From CABHOJ01 sp965649545 (GTDB lineage Bacteria > Pseudomonadota > Gammaproteobacteria > Burkholderiales > Methylophilaceae), in assembly GCA_965649545.1 (NCBI GenBank), contig CBFGLF010000007.1:1-26490 (forward strand): a DNA stretch of 26,490 nucleotides, given 5' to 3'. The first letter of the stretch is position 1, and each line of letters opens with the position of its first letter. Position numbers and translations under genes: made by a program. Shown piece by piece: positions 16,325-26,329 of this stretch. The notes under the pieces were generated by a model. It was given only the letters and a program-made list of their open reading frames with translations, was not told the DNA's origin and did not search any database.

Positions 16325-18781
16325 CTAACTCGCTTGCGTCTCCCGCAAGCGCAAGGCGTTGAGCACCACCACCAACGAACTCACCGACATGCCGATCGCC
16401 GCCATCCACGGAGATAGCAGGCCGAGTGCCGCGAAGGGCAAGGCGATGCCGTTATAGATCAAGGCCCAGGCGAAATTCTGCCGGATGATGCTGATGCCGA
16501 AACGGCTGGTCTTGACGGCATGTGCGATCTCCAGAAGGTTCTCGCTGAGCAGCACGACGTCGGCTGTCGTGCGCGCCATCTGGGTGCCGGAGCCCATGGC
16601 GATGGATACCTGCGCCTTGGCCAGCACCGGTGCATCGTTGATGCCATCGCCGACCATGGCGACGATACGGCCTTGGCCCTGCAGCGCTTCCAGAGACGCC
16701 AGCTTCTGTTCAGGCGACATGCCCGCCTGCCAGTGTGAGATGCCGAATCCCTCGGCAAAATGACGTACCGCTTTTTCCGAATCGCCGCTCAGGATGGAGA
16801 CCGCGATGCCACGTGCCGTCAGATCCCGGATCAGCTCTGCGGCATGCGCACGCGGCTGGTCGTCCAGCACAAAAGCCGCAAGCACTCGCTGGGCGTCGCT
16901 GAGCCAGACGATAGTCGAGGTCGGCGGCAGGTCCGCCATCGCCAAGGGAGGCAATACCGCTGCAGACGCCAGCTTGTCCGATGTCAATGCGGCATTGCCC
17001 AGGCGATAGACCATCCCATCGATGACACCCGAGACACCCTGACCGGGATGGTTCAACGCCGATTCGACCGCGTGCAATGGCACGCCATGCATCGCCTCGA
17101 CGAAGCTGCGCGCCAGTGGGTGTTCGGAATGCTGCTCGAGGCTGGCCGCGAGTTTGAGGCAATCCTCTGATGTCATCCCTGCCAACGGGATGGTCTTGAG
17201 CAAGGCAGGACGCCCCAGCGTCAGCGTGCCGGTCTTGTCGAACACCACATGGTCGACCCTGGCCAGCGCTTCCAATGCATGGCCACGCGTGAGCAACACG
17301 CCTCGTCCGACCAGATGCGAACCGGCAGCGGCAAACGCCGCCGGTGCGGCCAGCGACAAGGCACAAGGACAACTCACCACGAGCACCGCGAGCACGATCT
17401 CCAGGGTGCGTTCCGGCGCGATCTGCATCCAGGCGATGCCGATCAGTACCACCGCCACCAGCAGCGCATAGGTGAAATAGGCGGCGACCCGATCCGCCAG
17501 CTGGGCGAGGCGTGGCTTTTCCGCCTGGGCGCGATCGAGCAGGCGCGAGATCCCCGCCAGCACCGTGCGCTCGCCGGTCGCGGTGACACGGATGATCAGC
17601 GGACTCTCATAATTGATGCTGCCGGCATAGACCTGGCTCGAGACCTTCTTCTTCACCGGATGGCTCTCGCCCGTCAACAACGACTCGTCGGCACTGCTCT
17701 CGCCTTCGGCGACCAGACCGTCCGCCGCGATGGTCTCGCCCGGTTTCACCAGGATGCGTTCACCCTCGGAGACCTCGACCAGCGGCACCAGGGTATGCTG
17801 GCCGTCCTCGACACGTGTGACGACGGCCGGCACCAGGCGCAACAGGTTCTCGGCGGCTTCGATCGATTTTTCGCGGGCGTTGCGCTCGAGGAAGCGGGTC
17901 GCCAGCAGGAAGAAGATGAGCATGGTCAGGGTGTCGTAATACACCACGCCATCCCCCTGCAGGGTGTGCCACACGCTACCGACGAAGCCGGTGAGCAGTC
18001 CCAGGCTGATCGGCACATCCATGCCGATACTGCGATTGACGATGCCACGCCAGGCCGCCTTGAAGAACGGCCACGCACCATAGGTCATCGCCGGCACCGT
18101 CAGTACCAGGCTGAACCAGCGCAAGGTCTGCGCCGTGGCGAATTCCAGGCCCTGGGTCGGTCCGGCATAGAGCGCCACCGCGATCATCATGACCTGCCCG
18201 GCGGAGAGCCCGGTCACTGCCAAACGCCTGAAATCCGCTTTGCGCTGCTGCTGGCGCAAGGCGTTCTGCTGCTCGGCACTGAATGGATGGGCGTGGTAGC
18301 CGAGCTTGCGGATCTCGGTCAGTATCTGGCTCAGATGGATCTCGCGCTCGTCCCAGCTGATGCGGGCACGATGCGAGGTGTAATTGAAGGCGATCGCCTT
18401 CACCCCGGGGAGTTGTTTGAGATGACGTTCGTTGAGCCAGATGCAGGCGGCGCAGGTGATGCCTTCGAGGATCAGCGAGGCTTCGCGGATATCGTCCCCT
18501 GAAGTGAGAACAAAGCTCTTCTGCACTTCAGGATGGTCGTAGAGCGCGAGCTGCTGCAGTTCGCTCGGGACCAGGTCTTCCGCCGTCTGCGGCATCTCCG
18601 TGCGGTAGCGGTAGTAATCCTCAAGCCCGTTGTCGACGATGGACTCGGCGACCGCCTGGCAACCATGACAGCATAGGCGACGCGGCGCGTCGAGGATCCT
18701 GGCGGTGAAGGTGGTGCCCGATGGGACCGGTAATCCGCAGTGGTAACAATCAGCCGCCGGGTCGAGGGTGGAGGTGCTCAT
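16325..18781 (-). CDS. ccoI: Cu(+)-exporting P1B-type ATPase for cbb3 oxidase assembly
   Basis: The protein has 818 residues. An N-terminal cysteine-rich metal-binding segment (C12-x2-C15, C37-C38-x2-C41) precedes an HMA domain with GITCAAC (C110, C113), both typical of CcoI/FixI. The P-type core follows: TGES (370-373), the copper-specific CPC (471-473) in VSCPCALSL, the phosphorylated D515 in DKTGT, the HP motif in SEHPLA (551-556) and GDGINDAP (710-717). Eight membrane helices are expected. It exports copper across the inner membrane for the CuB site of CcoN. It lies 33 bases after fixH, and no ccoS follows. Confidence 0.95.
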   Translation of the reverse strand: MSTSTLDPAADCYHCGLPVPSGTTFTARILDAPRRLCCHGCQAVAESIVDNGLEDYYRYRTEMPQTAEDLVPSELQQLALYDHPEVQKSFVLTSGDDIREASLILEGITCAACIWLNERHLKQLPGVKAIAFNYTSHRARISWDEREIHLSQILTEIRKLGYHAHPFSAEQQNALRQQQRKADFRRLAVTGLSAGQVMMIAVALYAGPTQGLEFATAQTLRWFSLVLTVPAMTYGAWPFFKAAWRGIVNRSIGMDVPISLGLLTGFVGSVWHTLQGDGVVYYDTLTMLIFFLLATRFLERNAREKSIEAAENLLRLVPAVVTRVEDGQHTLVPLVEVSEGERILVKPGETIAADGLVAEGESSADESLLTGESHPVKKKVSSQVYAGSINYESPLIIRVTATGERTVLAGISRLLDRAQAEKPRLAQLADRVAAYFTYALLVAVVLIGIAWMQIAPERTLEIVLAVLVVSCPCALSLAAPAAFAAAGSHLVGRGVLLTRGHALEALARVDHVVFDKTGTLTLGRPALLKTIPLAGMTSEDCLKLAASLEQHSEHPLARSFVEAMHGVPLHAVESALNHPGQGVSGVIDGMVYRLGNAALTSDKLASAAVLPPLAMADLPPTSTIVWLSDAQRVLAAFVLDDQPRAHAAELIRDLTARGIAVSILSGDSEKAVRHFAEGFGISHWQAGMSPEQKLASLEALQGQGRIVAMVGDGINDAPVLAKAQVSIAMGSGTQMARTTADVVLLSENLLEIAHAVKTSRFGISIIRQNFAWALIYNGIALPFAALGLLSPWMAAIGMSVSSLVVVLNALRLRETQAS

Positions 18782-18814
18782 GACGGATCAGGGTCGCCGA
18801 TGCGTGGTGCGCGC

Positions 18815-19603
18815 CTATTCTTCCAGGAACAACTGCTGTTGCCGGACGAAGTCGTTCTCGCCCTTGCTGATATAGAGCTCCATGATCCAGCGGCCGGGAT
18901 CCGGCAAATTGACCTCGCTCTCGTAGACACCGGCGGCTGTCTCCTTCATGACCAGTCGCTTGTCGTCGCGGCTGTTGGCCAGGCGCCAGAAACCTAGATC
19001 CACTTGCGCACCCTCGACCGCCTGACCTTGACTGTCCTTGATCGTCAGCAGCAGTTTGCCGGGTTTACCGCTCTGCAAAGTCTCTACGCCCTGCATCTTG
19101 GGCTCCCAGCCGAGGTTGCGCTGCTGCTCGACGCGTTCGAGATGCGGCTGGTAACTCTTGTTGCGGTCATGCGGCACGACACCGGGGAAGGCGGTATGCA
19201 CACGTTGCTGGTCCGGATTCGGCAGGATGAACGCTGCGATCTTGTCAGGCAGTCCGCGGCTGGCGATGGAGAGCAGTACGGCATTGAGCATGACGAGGCC
19301 GATGAAGAAGGCGATGATGACGCGCGGCGCCCAATGCATCTTCTCCTTCTTTTGTTGCATGCCACCGAACACGCCGAGCAGGCCTGCGTTCGCGAGATAC
19401 ACGGCAAAGTGGATCGCCAATACATCGCCACCCGCCCAGTGCTGGTTGCTATAGAACAGGTAGGCCACGAAGGGGACCAGACCGCTGATGACAGCTGCCC
19501 AGAAATTGGGTAGCCCTGCGCGACGGATCACGAAGAACAGGATCGCCGCCAGCAAGATGCCGCCGAACAGCGTTTCAGTCATGGGGAGGATAGGCAATGT
19601 CAT
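18815..19603 (-). CDS. fixH: FixH-like cbb3 assembly protein with extra N-terminal membrane domain
   Basis: The protein has 262 residues, against roughly 150-180 for usual FixH/CcoH. Four hydrophobic segments (about 10-27, 31-52, 60-82 and 92-116) precede a periplasmic domain (about 119-262). That domain has the FixH-like features QQRNLGW, LLLTIKDSQGQAVEGAQVDLGFWR and VYESEVNLPDPGRWIMELYI. Its place between ccoG and ccoI supports the assignment. FixH acts with CcoI in maturing the oxidase. The first three membrane segments are an extension over the single-anchor form. The start may be 19603 (six bases after ccoG) or M8 at 19582; neither has a strong ribosome site. Confidence 0.82.
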   Translation of the reverse strand: MTLPILPMTETLFGGILLAAILFFVIRRAGLPNFWAAVISGLVPFVAYLFYSNQHWAGGDVLAIHFAVYLANAGLLGVFGGMQQKKEKMHWAPRVIIAFFIGLVMLNAVLLSIASRGLPDKIAAFILPNPDQQRVHTAFPGVVPHDRNKSYQPHLERVEQQRNLGWEPKMQGVETLQSGKPGKLLLTIKDSQGQAVEGAQVDLGFWRLANSRDDKRLVMKETAAGVYESEVNLPDPGRWIMELYISKGENDFVRQQQLFLEE

Positions 19604-19609
19604 GCGTCT

Positions 19610-21037
19610 TTAATGCTTGCTGGTGAAATTGGCGTCGAGCACGATGGGCTCGGCTTCCGGGTTGGATGGCGTGATCACGAACTGGAACCGGCTGGTCTGT
19701 CTTGCCAGTTCACTGCTGAGATTGACCTTCACATTGAGGTTGAGGTTCTTGCCGGCACGCACTTTGATATCGGGGATGCTGCCCATGTCCAGCGCGTCTT
19801 CGGGGATGCCCCGCACTTTCATGGTATAGGTCTCGTCCTGCTCCGACTTGTTGACGATATGGATCTGGTAACGGTTACGGATACTGCCGTCCGACAGCAT
19901 GATGAACAGCGGCTGACGCACCTGCTGCACGTTCGCCTCGCTGTCAGCACGCGTGCCGATGTTGTAGAACAACACGCCGGAGGCGATGATCAGGGCCGCG
20001 GCATAGCCGAGCACTTTCAGGCGCTTCCATTCCAGGCGCGGCTTATGCGGTGTTGCGCTATGCAGGTTGTTCTCGGAATCGTAACGGATCAGGCCGCGCG
20101 GATAACCGACGGAATCCATGATGTTGTTGCAAGCGTCGATACACAGCCCGCAGGAGATGCACTGGTATTGGAGACCGTTGCGGATGTCGATGCCGGTCGG
20201 GCAGACCTGCACGCAGTAACCGCAGTCGATACAATCACCGTGGCCCTTGGCCTGACGGTCTTCCCGCTTCTTCAGGCCGGCGACCGGCAAGGCACGGCCC
20301 GCCGTGCCTTCGCCACGATTGGCGTCGTAACTGACGGCCAGGGTGTCGGCCTCGTACATCACGCCCTGGAAGCGGGCATACGGACAGACCAGCGTACAGA
20401 TATGCTCGCGGATGACCCCCGCAGCGAGATAGGTGGTGATGGTGAGCGCAACGACGGTGATATAGCCGGCCTCTGCCGCCTGCCCGGTGAAGAGATCGCG
20501 CACGAAGTCTGGGGCATAGGCGAAATAGGCGGCGAAAGTGACCGCGGTCCAGAACGACACCAGGATCATCAGCGCATGTGAACCGCCGACCTTGAGGATC
20601 TTCTCGGCGTTCCAGGGCTGGTTATAGAGGCGCATACGGGCCGGGCGCTCACCCTGGATCATCTTCTCGATCAGGATGAACAGGTCCGACCACAGGGTCT
20701 GGAAGCAGAAGTACCCGCACCAAGCGCGCCCGATCAGGCCCGTGGCGAAGAACAGTAGCGCGGCGGCGATGAACAACAGCATCGCCAGCCAGAAGATATC
20801 CTGCGGATAGACGATCAGGTTGAAGATGAAGAAGCGACGTGAACCGAGATCGAACAGGATCGCCTGGTCGGCGGCACTGACACGTTCCCATGGCATCCAC
20901 GGCAGCAGGAAGTAGATCGAATACGCCAGCACCATCACCGCAGTCTTGAAGTTACGGAACTTGCCCTTCACCGAGCGCGTGAAGATCGGGATGTGCTTCT
21001 GGTAGAGCGGGGATTGCTTTGCGCTGCTAGCTTCCAT
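19610..21037 (-). CDS. ccoG: Polyferredoxin CcoG (cbb3 oxidase accessory, copper reduction)
   Basis: The protein has 475 residues. About five membrane helices flank two 4Fe-4S motifs: C269-x2-C272-x2-C275-x3-C279 (CIDCGYCVQVCPTG) and C293-x2-C296-x2-C299-x3-C303 (CISCGLCIDACN). An FixG-type C-terminal Ig-like domain (about 370-475) follows the last helix. The membrane part also has WCGYFC and CTLVCPYARFQG. CcoG proteins are linked to Cu(II) reduction during cbb3 assembly. Ribosome site AGTAGG lies five bases before the ATG. A 115-base gap with a hairpin separates it from ccoP. Confidence 0.95.
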   Translation of the reverse strand: MEASSAKQSPLYQKHIPIFTRSVKGKFRNFKTAVMVLAYSIYFLLPWMPWERVSAADQAILFDLGSRRFFIFNLIVYPQDIFWLAMLLFIAAALLFFATGLIGRAWCGYFCFQTLWSDLFILIEKMIQGERPARMRLYNQPWNAEKILKVGGSHALMILVSFWTAVTFAAYFAYAPDFVRDLFTGQAAEAGYITVVALTITTYLAAGVIREHICTLVCPYARFQGVMYEADTLAVSYDANRGEGTAGRALPVAGLKKREDRQAKGHGDCIDCGYCVQVCPTGIDIRNGLQYQCISCGLCIDACNNIMDSVGYPRGLIRYDSENNLHSATPHKPRLEWKRLKVLGYAAALIIASGVLFYNIGTRADSEANVQQVRQPLFIMLSDGSIRNRYQIHIVNKSEQDETYTMKVRGIPEDALDMGSIPDIKVRAGKNLNLNVKVNLSSELARQTSRFQFVITPSNPEAEPIVLDANFTSKH

Positions 21038-21100
21038 ATGACCTACTTGGGGATGATATTCCTAGAAAACAATAGCTTGGAGCGGCTGCTCAATGGAATA

Positions 21101-21126
21101 AAGGCCCACGCGATCGCGTGAGCCTT
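21101..21126 (-). terminator. Hairpin after ccoP, probable weak terminator or attenuator
   Basis: AAGGC-C-CACGCG (21101-21112) pairs with CGCGTG-A-GCCTT (21115-21126), eleven pairs with one C/A mismatch; the core CACGCGATCGCGTG is a perfect 14-base palindrome. On the minus strand it follows the ccoP stop by 26 bases and is succeeded by TTTATTCC, a short imperfect T tract. It may partly separate ccoNOQP from ccoG-fixH-ccoI, as partial termination or as a 3'-end-stabilising structure. Confidence 0.55.
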
Positions 21127-21152
21127 CATGGACAGTGACAGTGCTGGACGTA

Positions 21153-22091
21153 TTACTTACCGCCACCAAGACCGTCATGGACATAGACGGTGAGCAGCTT
21201 GATCTGTTCTGGCTTGAGACGCTCGTTCCAGTTGGGCATCACGCCACGTGCCAGACCGCCGGAGATGATCTTCTTCACGGCATCGACCTTGGCTTCCGCC
21301 GTCTTCTCGGCAGGAATGTCGGCCCACAGCCAGATCTTGTCGGTCAGGTTGGCAGAACCCATCTGCGTGCGCCCCTTGGCGTCGGCACCATGACAGTAGT
21401 AGCAGGCAGCCGTCTCGCTCTGGAACAGGGCAGCACCCGCCGTCGCGGCGGCGGCATCATGTGGCTCACCCGACATGCTCAGCACGTAGTTGGCAAGCTG
21501 GCCGATCTGCTCGTCCTTCAGGACTTCCTTGAATGGCGGCATGTAGCCCTGACGACCGGCGACGATGGTGTGATTGATCTCTTCGTAGGTACCGCCATAC
21601 TGCCAATGGTCATCGGTCAGGTTGGGCGAGAAACCGATCTTGCCCTGGCCACCCGCCTGGTGACATGGCGCGCAGTTGTCGGAGAACAGGGTCTTGCCGG
21701 CGGAATTCACGAACTGCATGAGGTCCGCGTCCTTGGCGACATCCTCATAAGGGGTCGCGGCGACCTTGTCGAACCATTGCTTCTGGGCGGCGTGCAGTTC
21801 ATTCATCTCGACCATATACTTGGAACGCATGTTCCAGTGCGTGGTCTTTTCCACTTCCTTGCCGTCGACCGTGGTCGCGGTATAGGTGATGCTGTTCAGG
21901 CCGGGTACACCCTTGGTGAAGCCGCTACCGATCGGCCAGGCCGGGTAGAACAACCAGTAGACCACCGTGAAGACGAACGTGATGTAGAAACCCCAGATCC
22001 ACCATCTCGGCAACGGATTGGTGAGTTCCTGCAAGTCGTCATCCCAGACGTGCCCGGTAGTGGTTGGTCCTTTTGCCTTTTCTTCACTCAT
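21153..22091 (-). CDS. ccoP: cbb3-type cytochrome c oxidase subunit III (diheme)
   Basis: The protein has 312 residues. A cytoplasmic N-terminus is followed by one clear membrane helix (about 30-50, PRWWIWGFYITFVFTVVYWLF). Two cytochrome c domains lie in the periplasm: CAPCH (140-144) and CYYCH (230-234), with the methionine ligands probably in GYMPPF and GVMPNW. It takes electrons from soluble cytochromes and passes them to CcoO. The ATG at 22091 lies two bases after the ccoQ stop, with AAGGAA as ribosome site. Confidence 0.96.
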   Translation of the reverse strand: MSEEKAKGPTTTGHVWDDDLQELTNPLPRWWIWGFYITFVFTVVYWLFYPAWPIGSGFTKGVPGLNSITYTATTVDGKEVEKTTHWNMRSKYMVEMNELHAAQKQWFDKVAATPYEDVAKDADLMQFVNSAGKTLFSDNCAPCHQAGGQGKIGFSPNLTDDHWQYGGTYEEINHTIVAGRQGYMPPFKEVLKDEQIGQLANYVLSMSGEPHDAAAATAGAALFQSETAACYYCHGADAKGRTQMGSANLTDKIWLWADIPAEKTAEAKVDAVKKIISGGLARGVMPNWNERLKPEQIKLLTVYVHDGLGGGK

Positions 22092-22093
22092 GA

Positions 22094-22276
22094 TTACTTT
22101 TCCTTACCTTGAATCTCGTCGTCGCGCAGCGGGATGTTCTTGTAATCCTCAAGCTTCTTGCCGCGTTTCTTGCTGCCGTATAGATAGACCAGTACGCCAC
22201 AAAAGACGGTAAAGAAGATGACCAACGACAAAGGCTTGGTGTTTTCGAACTTGGTGAACCAAACGAGCCATTCCAT
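22094..22276 (-). CDS. ccoQ: cbb3-type cytochrome c oxidase small subunit
   Basis: The protein has 60 residues. A single hydrophobic segment (PLSLVIFFTVFCGVLVYLYG) is followed by a basic KKRGKK stretch and a charged tail, typical of CcoQ. The start at 22276 is preferred over the in-frame ATG at 22285, because AAAGGA then falls about eight bases upstream. CcoQ stabilises the interaction of CcoP with the CcoNO core. It sits in the usual place between ccoO and ccoP. Confidence 0.9.
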   Translation of the reverse strand: MEWLVWFTKFENTKPLSLVIFFTVFCGVLVYLYGSKKRGKKLEDYKNIPLRDDEIQGKEK

Positions 22277-22300
22277 GGTGATCATCCTTTACCGGTCGGT

Positions 22301-23041
22301 TTAGCGGAATTTGACGAAGTAGTCGTCGTCGTACTTCTTGAAATCGACCAGCGTACCCAGCATCTGCAGGTAGGCGACCAGCGCATCCATCTCGGTGATG
22401 TTGTCGGGGTTGGTATCGTAGTTACCGAGCTGCGCCTGTGCGATCAGGGTCTTCTCGGCATCGGGGATATGCAGCGACTTGGCCACGGTCTCACCGAATT
22501 CCTTCACGTTACGCTCGTACTCGGCATTGGTCTTGGAATAAGGCACACCGGTGGTACGCAAGGCCATCATGCGCTTCTCGATATCGGAGTAATCCAGCGC
22601 CGTGGTCGCGAGCCATGGGTAGTTCGGCATCACCGATTGCGGCACCAGCGAACGCGGTGCGGTCAGATGCTGGGTGTGCCAGTCGTTGGAATACTTGCCG
22701 CCGACACGCGCCAGGTCAGGACCGGTACGCTTGGAGCCCCATTGGAAAGGGTGATCGTACTTGGACTCCGCCGCCAGCGAGTAGTGGCCGTAACGCAGGG
22801 CCTCATCGCGGAACGGGCGGATCATCTGCGAATGGCAGGTATAGCAGCCTTCACGGATATAGATGTCGCGACCACGAAGTTCCAGCGCGCTGTAAGGACG
22901 CACGCCTTCGACTTTCTCGACGGTTTCCTTGATGAAGAACAACGGCACGATTTCCACCAGGCCGCCGGCACTGATCGCCAGCATGGTCAGGATCAGCAGG
23001 ATGCCGAGATTACGTTCGATCTTGTCGTGATTAAAATTCAT
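22301..23041 (-). CDS. ccoO: cbb3-type cytochrome c oxidase subunit II (monoheme)
   Basis: The protein has 246 residues. One N-terminal membrane helix (about 12-36) anchors a periplasmic cytochrome c domain with the heme site C66-Y-T-C69-H70 (EGCYTCHSQMIRPF). The sequences SKRTGPDLARVGGKYSNDWH and SVMPNYPWL are characteristic, the latter probably supplying the methionine ligand. The ribosome site GTGGAG precedes the ATG. It passes electrons from CcoP to CcoN. Confidence 0.97.
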   Translation of the reverse strand: MNFNHDKIERNLGILLILTMLAISAGGLVEIVPLFFIKETVEKVEGVRPYSALELRGRDIYIREGCYTCHSQMIRPFRDEALRYGHYSLAAESKYDHPFQWGSKRTGPDLARVGGKYSNDWHTQHLTAPRSLVPQSVMPNYPWLATTALDYSDIEKRMMALRTTGVPYSKTNAEYERNVKEFGETVAKSLHIPDAEKTLIAQAQLGNYDTNPDNITEMDALVAYLQMLGTLVDFKKYDDDYFVKFR

Positions 23042-23065
23042 GTTCTACTCCACTCAACCTATATC

Positions 23066-24517
<1,452 letters not shown>

Positions 24518-24568
24518 TACTACGTCTCCTAATCCAAAAAGCCGAAAACTGAAATCGAAAAGCCCGTG

Positions 24569-24598
24569 ATTATATTCTCTATATTCGCGGCACGACAA
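24569..24598 (-). promoter_or_regulatory. Candidate sigma-70 promoter for ccoNOQP
   Basis: On the minus strand TTGTCG (24598-24593) and a perfect TATAAT (24574-24569) are separated by 18 bases, just inside the 104-base gap between sco and ccoN. The transcript would begin about 45 bases before the ccoN ATG. No FNR/ANR box (TTGAT-N4-ATCAA) is seen around it. Confidence 0.45.
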
Positions 24599-24621
24599 CC
24601 TAAAAACACGCTTTGAAAACC

Positions 24622-25224
24622 CTAGAGCAAGGTCCCCAGATCATGCGCCAGCTCCTCCGGCTTTTGGCCGAACTTGAGGTAGATGCGGATTTTCCCTTGC
24701 TTATCAAACGCATAAACGCCAGCACTGTGATCGATGGTGTAACCGCTCTTGCCGGGGTCCACCTGCTTCTCGTAGAAGATCTTGAAATTCTTCGCCGTCT
24801 CGGCGGTCTGTTCAGGGCTGCCGTAGAGCCCGACGAAGGTCGGATTGAACGAAGGCACGAACTGCGACAGGATCTCCTGCGTGTCACGCTCGGGATCAAC
24901 CGTGACGAACAGCACCTGTACTTCGGCAGCCCGGTCACCCATTAGTTTCAGGGCCGCAGCGAGATCCGACATGGTGGTCGGACAGACGTCCGGGCAATGG
25001 GTATAACCGAAGAAGAGCGCCACCACCTTGCCCTTGTAGTCGTCGAGGGTGCGGGGTTTGCCATTGTGATCAGTGAGTTGCAGTTTCTGAGCGAAATCGG
25101 CGCCAGTGATATCCGTGCCGTACAACACCTGCGGCTCTTGTTGGGATGAACCGCATGACACCAGCGACATCGCCAGGGCGGCGATGCAAACGTTGCGAAG
25201 GACTCTGTACATGGCTGACTTCAT
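24622..25224 (-). CDS. Sco1/SenC-family copper chaperone lipoprotein
   Basis: The protein has about 200 residues. The N-terminus is a lipoprotein signal with lipobox LVSC (21-24), so C24 would be lipidated. The thioredoxin-like domain has the copper ligands C77 and C81 (THCPDVCP) and H166 (TIDHSAG). Sco proteins deliver copper to, or keep reduced, the copper sites of terminal oxidases. Here it sits immediately upstream of ccoN on the same strand, pointing to delivery toward the CcoN CuB site. The start may be 25224 or the in-frame ATG at 25212 (MYRVLRNV); neither has a strong ribosome site. Confidence 0.93.
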   Translation of the reverse strand: MKSAMYRVLRNVCIAALAMSLVSCGSSQQEPQVLYGTDITGADFAQKLQLTDHNGKPRTLDDYKGKVVALFFGYTHCPDVCPTTMSDLAAALKLMGDRAAEVQVLFVTVDPERDTQEILSQFVPSFNPTFVGLYGSPEQTAETAKNFKIFYEKQVDPGKSGYTIDHSAGVYAFDKQGKIRIYLKFGQKPEELAHDLGTLL

Positions 25225-25270
25225 ATGATGTTACGGCGCTAGTCTAGCACGACGGACCTCGGATTTATTG

Positions 25271-25288
25271 TGCATCGAATCCGATGCA
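25271..25288. promoter_or_regulatory. Perfect 7-4-7 dyad in the sco/ilvE divergent region
   Basis: TGCATCG (25271-25277) and CGATGCA (25282-25288) form a perfect inverted repeat around AATC. It lies 47 bases upstream of the sco start and 110 bases upstream of ilvE. There is no T-run, so an operator is more likely than a terminator. Which gene it controls, and the protein, are unknown. Confidence 0.35.
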
Positions 25289-25317
25289 TGCCCTTGAAAT
25301 ACATTGGAGTATCCCTG

Positions 25318-25345
25318 TTCAAGCAGTGGCTCTCTCGTTTACAAT
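25318..25345 (+). promoter_or_regulatory. Weak candidate promoter for ilvE
   Basis: TTCAAG (25318-25323) and TACAAT (25340-25345) are separated by 16 bases, upstream of ilvE. The -10 is good and the -35 poor. The leader would run about 45 bases and includes the palindrome GACCCGGGTC (25371-25380). Confidence 0.3.
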
Positions 25346-25397
25346 TTACGTTTTTTTATGCTCGGGCTTAGACCCGGGTCGCTAGGGAGAATCAAAG

Positions 25398-26318
25398 ATG
25401 TCGATGGCTGACCGTGATGGTCTAATCTGGTATGACGGCAAGATGGTGCCGTGGCGCGACGCCACCACCCATGTACTCACTCACACGCTGCATTACGGCA
25501 TGGGCGTGTTCGAGGGCGTACGCGCCTACAAGACCGACAAGGGCCCGGCTATCTTCCGCCTGAAGGAGCACACTGACCGCCTGTTCCGCTCCGCCCATAT
25601 CCTCGGCATGAAGATGCCCTACGACAAGGCCACACTGATCGAAGCCCAGAAAGCGGCCTTCCGTGAGAACAACCTGGAATCCGGCTACATGCGCCCGATG
25701 GCGTTCTACGGCGCCGAAGCCATGGGCATCTCGGCCAAGACCCTGTCCACCCACGTCATCGTCGCTGCCTGGTCCTGGGGCGCGTACATGGGCAAGGAAG
25801 CGCTGGAGCGCGGCATCCGCGTCAAGACCTCCTCCTTCTCGCGCCATCACGTCAACATCCATATGTGCAAGGCCAAGGCCAACGGCAACTACCTGAACTC
25901 CATCCTGGCCCATCAGGAAGCCGCGCAGGACGGTTATGACGAAGCCCTGTTGCTGGACGTCGACGGTTTCGTCGCCGAAGGTTCGGGCGAGAACGTCTTC
26001 ATCATCCGTAACGGCAAGATCTACACGCCGGACCTGACTAGCGCGCTGGAAGGCATCACGCGTGACACCGTGGTCCAGCTGGCGACCGAAGCCGGTTATC
26101 AGATCATCGAGAAGCGCATCACCCGTGACGAGGTCTACTCGGCCGACGAAGCCTTCTTCACCGGCACCGCCGCAGAGGTCACGCCGATCCGCGAACTCGA
26201 CAATCGCGCCATCGGCGAAGGCAAGCGCGGCCCGATCACCGAGCAGTTGCAATCCAAGTACTTCGACGTGGTGCATGGCCGTTCCGCCGAGCATGATGGC
26301 TGGCTGACCTACCTCTAA
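25398..26318 (+). CDS. ilvE: Branched-chain amino acid aminotransferase
   Basis: The protein has 306 residues and belongs to the class IV (fold-type IV) PLP aminotransferases. Family sequences include LHYGMGVFEGVRAY, FRLKEHTDRLF, KAKANGNYLNSILAH with the PLP lysine K160, EGSGENVFI and FFTGTAAEVTPI. It performs the last step of leucine, isoleucine and valine synthesis. AGGGAG lies about eight bases before the ATG. The gene is divergent from sco, and its stop overlaps the ribosome site of the next gene. Confidence 0.96.
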   Translation: MSMADRDGLIWYDGKMVPWRDATTHVLTHTLHYGMGVFEGVRAYKTDKGPAIFRLKEHTDRLFRSAHILGMKMPYDKATLIEAQKAAFRENNLESGYMRPMAFYGAEAMGISAKTLSTHVIVAAWSWGAYMGKEALERGIRVKTSSFSRHHVNIHMCKAKANGNYLNSILAHQEAAQDGYDEALLLDVDGFVAEGSGENVFIIRNGKIYTPDLTSALEGITRDTVVQLATEAGYQIIEKRITRDEVYSADEAFFTGTAAEVTPIRELDNRAIGEGKRGPITEQLQSKYFDVVHGRSAEHDGWLTYL

Positions 26319-26329
26319 GGAGCATCGCG

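Noticed and set aside
16331..16351. CGCTTGCG...CGCAAGCG inverted repeat near the ygjP/ccoI junction
   Set aside because: It lies inside the ccoI coding end and lacks a T-run, so it is probably coding sequence by coincidence.
17249..18502. A 417-codon open frame opposite ccoI
   Set aside because: It is antisense to the P-type ATPase, His/Gln/Arg-rich in the manner of a complementary frame, with no recognisable domain.
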